DNA of 64,000 nucleotides, taken from the NCBI GenBank assembly GCA_002104895.1, contig MCFG01000008.1, forward strand, positions 162,501 to 226,500. Direction: 5' to 3'. The position numbers and the translations under genes are program-made. Below are positions 56,698-64,000 of the stretch, piece after piece. Each line of letters starts with the position of its first letter. Within the stretch, counting starts at the first letter, position 1. Below the pieces are notes generated by a model. The model searched no databases. It worked only from the letters and a program-made list of their open reading frames with translations, and had not been told where the DNA came from. Source of the stretch: Anaeromyces robustus (lineage: Eukaryota; Neocallimastigomycota; Neocallimastigomycetes; Neocallimastigales; Neocallimastigaceae).

Positions 56698-59600
56698 AAA
56701 ATAAAATAAAACAAAAATTATAACAATATAAATTAATAATTTAATAATTATAATAACATTAATAATTATAATAAAAATAATAATATATGTTTTAATAATA
56801 ATAATAATAATAACTTACAGTGAAATCAAATGGTGGTACACCAGTAAATTCAACTCTAATTTTACCCAAATCACCTTCATCTTCTCTTAATTCTTCAATA
56901 ATATCATAACCATCATTAATTTTAGCCGTTGGCCAACTGTGAACTACATGAGATAAACCAACTGGTTTTGAACAACATCCCATAACATTACAAGCTCTTG
57001 TAATAGTAACTACACCTGGTTCACCTGTACGTAATTTTAATTGATTGTCAGTACTAGTTACTGGAACTTCCTCTCCGTCATTAAGTGAATAATAAACTAA
57101 TATTAATATAATTAATAAAATTTAAATAATTATTAATATAATTGTAACTTTTCTTTAATAGATTTAACATATATATATATATATATAAAGAGAAAGAGAA
57201 TATTTAATCATTCAAAAAAAAAAAAAAAAAAAAAAAATTACCTTTAAATGGTCCAATACCAGAAAGAGTGTAATAAAGCATATCACCTACACAAACTTCT
57301 GGGGCACTAGTTGACCAAATCTTAGCAACATCGGAAACTTCAACAAAGGCACCACGATCATTACTTTCTTCTTCTTCATAAGAACATCCTGATCCATCTT
57401 GAACATTACGAATATAAAAAGTATAAATACCCACATCTTTTATATAATCTTCAATGGAGAATTTATAGGTATTCGTATTAATATCCTTAATTTCAAATGT
57501 ATCATGTTTACCATTATAACGATAAGAGAATTTAACTGTGAATGGTGTTTCACCTTGTAAAGCAATTTCTAAATTACTTGTATTATCACCAACACATTGG
57601 AATAATTTTTTATTGGTAATAAAGGTAGCTCTTGGTTTACTTTTAACTTCTTGATGAACAACTTCATTAATTTTAGATGGTTTGCTGTAGTTAGCATCAG
57701 CAATAGATATAATTTTTACAACATATTTTCCTTTGACAGCTTTAGAATATAATGATAATCTTGAATCGTATTGTGATAATGTTTCAGTATAAACAGATTC
57801 TTTTCCTTTTTCATCTGTAACTGAATATTTAACAATAAATGGTGGTTTACCGGTCATTTTAACAGCTAATGAATCAGCTTCACTTTCACAAATAGTATTA
57901 CGAGTTAAAATGCATGATTTTTCATTTTCACAAACTTTAGTTACTTCATCTTCAACAATTTCAATTGTTGGTCTTAAAATTCCTCTAACTATTAAGATAA
58001 TTTTATTAAATTATATTATTAAAAAATATTATGAAAAAATATTTTAAAATATAATAATATAATAATATAATAATAAATAATAAATAATAAATAATTAATA
58101 TAATAAATGAAAATAATTAATAATTAATAATTAATAATTAATAATTAATAATTAATAATTAATAAATAACTTAATTTAGAAATTAAAATATATATAATAT
58201 TAATCATAGGTATATACCTTCAAATTGTTTTGGATTTTCAACTACACCAGGACAATATTTATCATGTATACCCTTTAATTCATAAACACCTGGCTTATAA
58301 ACCTTTAATAAAGCATTTTGATTCCAAATGGATTTATCAATAATTAACTTATCTTCATTAATTAATGTATAATTTAAATCAAATGGTGGCTTTCCTTCAA
58401 GTCTAACAGGTAAGTAAACACCATTTGGATCATCTAATGTTATATATTGTCTTCTACTTTCATCAGTTTCACCTGCAAAATAGGCCTTTGGAGTATGTCC
58501 AAATACTTCAATAATAACTGGAGAAGAATGTTGAATATCCTTAATACAACCATTTGCATCAACAATACTATTAAGTTCATATGAATAACTTCCAGACTGA
58601 TCAAATTTTTCGGTTACTAAATTATAATCAAATGATGAAATATTACTTATAGTTTTTGATGTTCTTACTCTTCCATATAAAATATCATACTTATAATTAT
58701 TAAATTAATTTTATTGTTTATTAAAATTAATGAAATAAAATTAAAACAATTAATAAAATATATTAATAATAATTATTTAATAAATAAATATTGTATATAA
58801 TATATATTAAAATAAAATAAAATAAAATAAAAATTTACAGTTAATGACCATGGTCCTGTACCACTAAGTTTGATTGGTAATGTAACAGTTTCACCAACTA
58901 AAATATATATATTTATATTATTATCAAATATTAAAATTATTAAATATTGCTTTTTTTTTTTAAAATATATATATATATATATAATATCAATAAATTATGT
59001 AATATAACATACCACAAGAATATATTTTATCAGTATTTAAGAAAATTGCATCGCTTGGTGGATGAACTGGAAAACTAGTTTCTGTAATATTGACTGGAAC
59101 ATTAGAATAGTTAACATCATTTAGAGAAAGGAAGTTATAAGTATATTTTCCAGGAATTTTTGGAGTTCCATTAAAAATAAAACGTGATTGATTACTAACA
59201 ATATTTTCTACTTTTGATTCACCAGTATTTTCATTGGTATAACTATATTTTAATTTAAATGGTGGTTCACCAACAAATGTAACATTAAATCTCATACCAA
59301 TTGGATCTGGACAAGATTCATAAATTGGTTCTTTAGTAATTTCAACTTCTGGTGGGTAAATTAATTGTACAAGAGAATCAGATGGTAACATAATTTCACC
59401 TTTACAATAAGCATCAGTAACACTTAAAAGTTTCAAAATACCTGGTTTATCAATACTAATAATATAATTATTCTGTTCAATATTATCAATAACTACTTTA
59501 TTCTTTTCAATAAGTTCTGGTAAAACTTCAGTCATATTTTCTAAAAAGGCATAAGTAATAGTCCATGGTCCAGTTCCTTCTAAAATAACTTTAACTTTAG

Positions 59601-60211
59601 CCTTTTGATTTAACAATAAATTCGTATCTTTGGATTCTAACTTAGCAGTTGGTTTTGGTCTAACATTAATTAATGTACTAATATCTTGTGCATTGTTTGC
59701 TGAAACTTCATATCCTGGTGTTTTATTAAGAGTAAGTTTATTATTTGTATACCAAACTGTATTATTTAAACTATCCATCACAGTTGCAATCTAATTTGTT
59801 TTATATGATTATATTGGATATTTATATATATATATGGTATAAAGAATGTATTGAATATAATTAATTATATATTTATGTATGTAAATAAAAAGCAAAAGTT
59901 AAAAAAAAAAAAGTTAATGATGTATTATTACACATATTAAAAAAAAAATATTAAACATATATATACTTTAAAGAGATATGATCCAGGAATTGGAAAATCT
60001 AGATGAATTGAATCTCTGATTTCAGTATGTTTTTGATAATTATTTTCTTTGTCTGCTGTACCTGATTGGAACATATTTAAAATTGCATCTTCATTACTTT
60101 TTTATAATTATTTATCCATTTATATATTTTGTTTTATTTTTTCATTATACATATATGAAATATTGTAAATTAATAATATTTTTTATAATAATGGAATAAT
60201 GAAATTTAATA

Positions 60212-60248
<37 letters not shown>

Positions 60249-61334
60249 GTTATAATACTATTAAAGAATAAAAAAAAAAAAAACTTACTTGACTTTCTTA
60301 GTATAGTAAACATTTAATGGACCATATCCTGTAGCTAAAAAATTGATATCATAAGAATCTTCAACACATACTTCAACAAAACTTTCGGTTAAAACGGCTT
60401 GTGGACATTTAATAATATAGGCATCTTTTGAATTTTTTATATCAATTTTTCCTTCTCCATAAATTTCATCTGAAACACTTATTAAACTAACTTTTCCTGG
60501 TGTATCAATTGGCAATAAATGACGACGAACTTTTGGTTTATCATCAATATTTATTTTTTCATTTGTTACTGAAAATTCATATTCTTTAATTGATGTCTTG
60601 TTAGAATTAAAATTTGTAAATTCATATTTTATTTTATATGGAGGAACACCTTTAATTAATAAAGGAACTTCAATTTTTGTATTATATTCTGATATGCAAA
60701 ATGCATCTCCATTTGGATTAAAAACACCACGAGCATATGGAACAAAATGTATGTAGTGACTACCTATTAATTTAATAATAATATTAAATTATTAATTAAA
60801 AAAAAAAAAAAAAAGAAAGAAAGAAAAAATAGAATATATTTACCTAAATTTTCACTATGATCAATCTTTATACTTTCTTTTTCTTGTGTGATCACTACTG
60901 GTGCATCGCCTTTATCACCTTTTAATACTGTTAATGAATATGGTTCGCCATGTAACTTAAAATTGTTCAAATAATATAAATATATATTATTAAAATTTAT
61001 AATTTTTAAATTTAAAAAATATATATATAATTTTTACTTACAAATTTTGTTACTTCAAATATACCAATATTCCAAAATACAGATAAAATTGAAAATACTA
61101 AAATTGCTAAAAATCTAAATTGTAATCTTTCTACTTGGAAGAACCATAAAGATACTGTATATATATAGTATATAGATTTAATAATAAAATTTTCATAAAT
61201 ATAATTTTATTTTTCAATACTTTTTAAAATAAAACTTACAAAAGAAACAAATATATATTATACACCAATGAAGTAAAGTTGTTGATGAATATCCTGAATT
61301 ACTTTCAAAGAAATAACCATAAATATCATATACC

Positions 61335-61369
<35 letters not shown>

Positions 61370-61535
61370 CAAAATGATTATATTAATATTTTTGTACCTT
61401 TTTTTTTTCATTTATAAACTATTATATATTTATTTATTTGTTTATGTAAATAAATAAAAATATATATATAACCTGTTTTGCAACAATTCCAACAGCAACG
61501 GCAGCAACAAGCTTACGTTGACTTATTGCATCCAT
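56193..61535 (-). CDS. POM152: Nuclear pore membrane glycoprotein POM152
   Basis: Thirteen exons (starting at 61535, 61333, 61154, 60955, 60763, 60096, 59790, 58897, 58689, 57988, 57096, 56645 and 56361) splice with consistent phase to 1201 residues. The N-terminus has two or three membrane segments (around LLHWCIIYICFF and FLAILVFSILSVFWNIGIF). The rest is a luminal array of Ig-like domains, each with the recurring G-x-G/P-P-(F/W)-x-(L/I/V)-x-Y strand (GTGPWTITYAF, GEPPFKLKYSY, GKPPFIVKYSV, GETPFTVKFSY, GVPPFDF) and a P-G-x-Y turn. Paired cysteines are spread across the domains. It ends with a Glu/Lys-rich tail. POM152 forms the luminal ring of the fungal nuclear pore. Yeast POM152 is 1337 residues. 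The final exon ends at an in-frame TAA at 56195-56193. Confidence 0.94.
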
Positions 61536-62865
61536 TTTTATTCTATAAATATTATTCTATTTTTCTTATTTTATATTTTATTTTATTTTATTTTATTAAT
61601 ATTATTTATTATTTAAGGTTTTTAAAATGGTAAAAATGACTGATGTTATTATAACAATTAATTATAAAAAAGAAAAAAAGAAAAAAAAAAAAATAATATA
61701 ATAAATAAAATGATGAAATTTTAAACTAATGCGAATAAAATGTTTAATTAAAAATTATTATACATTGATGAAATTTTTTTTTCAAAATGTTAAAAAAATA
61801 TATACTATTCATTAAATAAAATTTTTATTATCTATTTTTTTAATGAAATCTATAAATATATTTTTTAAAGAAATCTATAAAGATCAATTAGTCTATTGGA
61901 TATATATATGATTACTTGTTATTATAGATAAAATATATTAAAAAGACAAAAGAAAAATAGAAAACTTTAAATATAAAAAAAAAATCAAAAAATCAAAAAG
62001 TTTAAAGATGATAATTAAAAATTTAATATGATAAATGGATAATAATTATTTACATTTTTTCTAAATTAAAAATGTATATGCTTTATACAAAACTAATGTA
62101 TACATAATGTATTAATAATAATTTAGTAAATTTAATATTTTTATATTTTTAAATAAATATAATAATAAATTATATTCATTATTTAACTATATTAATAGAA
62201 TTGTTTTTTTATTATAAAATCCATAAAAAAAAAAAAAAAGATATTATTGAATATTATCCAATCATAACTTTATTTTATATATATAAATAATATAAAGTTA
62301 AATAATTCATAGTATAATAATAATAATATATTTTTATATAATATTTTATTTAGATTTTTAATTTTTAGTCTAAAAACACTTTAAAATTTTAAATTTGAAA
62401 ATCTGTTCATAAATAAATTAGTTTTAATATTATAAAGAAGTATGTATAAAATAAAAATAATAAAAATATATCAATTGCATTTGAAAATAATGAATATGTT
62501 AAAATAATGAAATCAAAATTTAATAATATAAGTTTAATATAATTTTTTTTATATACCGAAAAAATTATCCATCTAATTTAACAAAATTTTAAGATTTCAC
62601 TATTAATTAATTTCCAATTAATAATTATTAATACTATATTTTTTTTACAGTTATAAAATATACTTAAATTATTTTAATTTTTTTATAAATTAAATTAATA
62701 AATAATTTTATAATAATAAGTTTTGAATATGATAGTTTTATACAATTTTTTTTTTTTTTTTAAAGTAATAAAAATTTTATCACTAATAATAATATATTAT
62801 TCTTTATATTAATTTATTTAAAAAAATATTAATAATAATGATATTATTAAATTAGATAATTCAAA
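61536..62865. other. Divergent intergenic region between POM152 and RPB6
   Basis: Shared upstream region of two housekeeping genes. AT-rich with A/T homopolymers, such as A runs near 61680-61691 and 62225-62239 and a T run at 62748-62761. Nothing else recognised. Confidence 0.5.
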
Positions 62866-63312
62866 ATGTCTGATTATGGTGATGATGTTTCAGATAATGG
62901 ATATGATGATAATGAAAACGATTACAATGATGATAATGAAAACTATTTAGAACCAGAAGATAATATTGAAATTTATCAAACAGAAAATACTGATTTAATA
63001 ACTGGACTTACACAAGCTGCAGCTGGTCAGGGTCCAGCTCCAGCTGTACCAACAGCACCAGGACCAGTAGATAAAGTTAAACGTGTAACAACTCCATATT
63101 TAACAAAATATGAAAGAGCTAGAGTCTTAGGTACTAGAGCTTTACAAATTAGTATGAATGCACCAGTTATGGTTGAATTAAATGGTGAAACTGATCCACT
63201 TCAAATAGCTATGCGTGAATTACGTGAAAAAAAGATACCTTTACTTATTCGTCGTTATTTACCTGATGGTAGTTACGAAGATTGGTCTGTTGATGAATTA
63301 ATTACTGAATAA
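62866..63312 (+). CDS. RPB6: RNA polymerase I/II/III shared subunit RPB6 (ABC23)
   Basis: One exon, 148 residues. The N-terminal half is acidic and variable (Asp/Asn/Tyr-rich, then an Ala/Pro linker), as in other RPB6 proteins. The conserved C-terminal half contains [20 protein letters not shown], then [21 protein letters not shown], ending in [15 protein letters not shown], the universal RPB6/omega-like core that clamps the largest subunit of all three nuclear polymerases. Length is close to the yeast protein (155). The ATG at 62866 follows TCAAA and is the only start that gives the acidic leader. Confidence 0.97.
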   Translation: MSDYGDDVSDNGYDDNENDYNDDNENYLEPEDNIEIYQTENTDLITGLTQAAAGQGPAPAVPTAPGPVDKVKRVTTPYLTKYERARVLGTRALQISMNAPVMVELNGETDPLQIAMRELREKKIPLLIRRYLPDGSYEDWSVDELITE

Positions 63313-64000
63313 AAAAAAATAGTTATCACAGTAAAATTTAAAATATAAAATTAAAATATACTATAATTTATTTATTAAATCATCTAAAATATATCAAGAA
63401 TTAAATTAAAAATATTTTTTTAAAAATTCAATAGATAAATTAATATTAAATTTAGGTTTAACATATATAACTTTATAATTTATAAAAGATTTTTATATTA
63501 ATTGCTTTCTTTTTTTAATATCCCAGTTAAAACATTTTTATCATTTAAAATCATTATTAAGAATGTCAATAAAATAATGTATTTTTAATTTATAATAATT
63601 TTAAATAAAAATTTAAAATTTATTTATTATTAGTAGAAAAATATAATAAAACAAAAAATAAATAAAGCTCTTTTTATTATTTTTGTGTTATTTTATTTAT
63701 TTATTTATATTTATATATTTATTTTTGTTTTATTTTTTTATTATATTATATTTTTATTTTTGTTTGTTTTATATATCTCATAATATTGTGGATTTTCATT
63801 AATTTTTTTTATAAGATTTTTTTTAATCTATTGGCTAAAAATTATTGTCCTATTTTTAAAATATTTTCCCTTAATGTATTAATAATAAAATATATATAAA
63901 TAAATACATAATAAATAATTTTAAAATTGAAGAATAAATAACAATTACCTAATATTTAATATAAATGATATAATTTTTAACAGGTTTTATTATTTAATAT
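63313..64000. other. Intergenic at window end
   Basis: RPB6 3' flank and AT-rich DNA. No gene or structured element seen. Confidence 0.55.

Overview
The window is nuclear DNA of a fungus, most likely an anaerobic gut fungus (Neocallimastigomycota). This is inference from three things. The intergenic DNA is extremely A+T-rich, full of homopolymer, AAAT and TAA tracts. The genes are dense in small introns (GT donors, mostly TAG or AAG acceptors). The gene set mixes fungal markers (nucleoporin POM152, a GT71/MNN1-type mannosyltransferase) with families that I recall being expanded in gut fungi (CotH-like secreted protein, beta-helix ectodomain joined to a class C GPCR core, giant ankyrin proteins). 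No plasmid, phage, CRISPR or mitochondrial genes were seen.

Layout, left to right: 5' exon of a POLE4/Dpb3-like histone-fold gene (-); a small three-exon membrane protein of unknown function (+); two convergent intronless ankyrin genes of 823 and 1608 aa; a three-exon USP-type deubiquitinase (-) whose catalytic His position reads Arg; a repeat-filled gap of 4.6 kb; a four-exon CotH-like secreted protein (+); an island of comparatively GC-rich, foldable non-coding DNA at about 24.1-25.2 kb that contains a recognisable SRP (7SL) RNA on the minus strand; a 22-exon beta-helix/EGF/7TM class C GPCR-like gene (+); WASP (9 exons, +); eIF3m (8 exons, +); a MYST histone acetyltransferase of the Esa1/Tip60 type (8 exons, -); an intronless GT71 glycosyltransferase (-); CDKAL1-type tRNA methylthiotransferase (4 exons, +); POM152 (13 exons, -); and the RNA polymerase subunit RPB6 (+).

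The genes do not form an operon or pathway; most are unrelated housekeeping genes (transcription, translation, tRNA modification, nuclear pore, actin nucleation, glycosylation, protein targeting) interspersed with lineage-expanded accessory families. Every exon chain was checked by hand for donor/acceptor dinucleotides and for preserved reading frame; the lengths given are of those spliced models. The less explained material is non-coding: the SRP RNA neighbourhood, including a nine-base permutation of CCCTAA repeats next to a second foldable block; several long hairpins; and two minisatellites (42-bp and 46-bp units). The GPCR gene has one exon without a GT donor.
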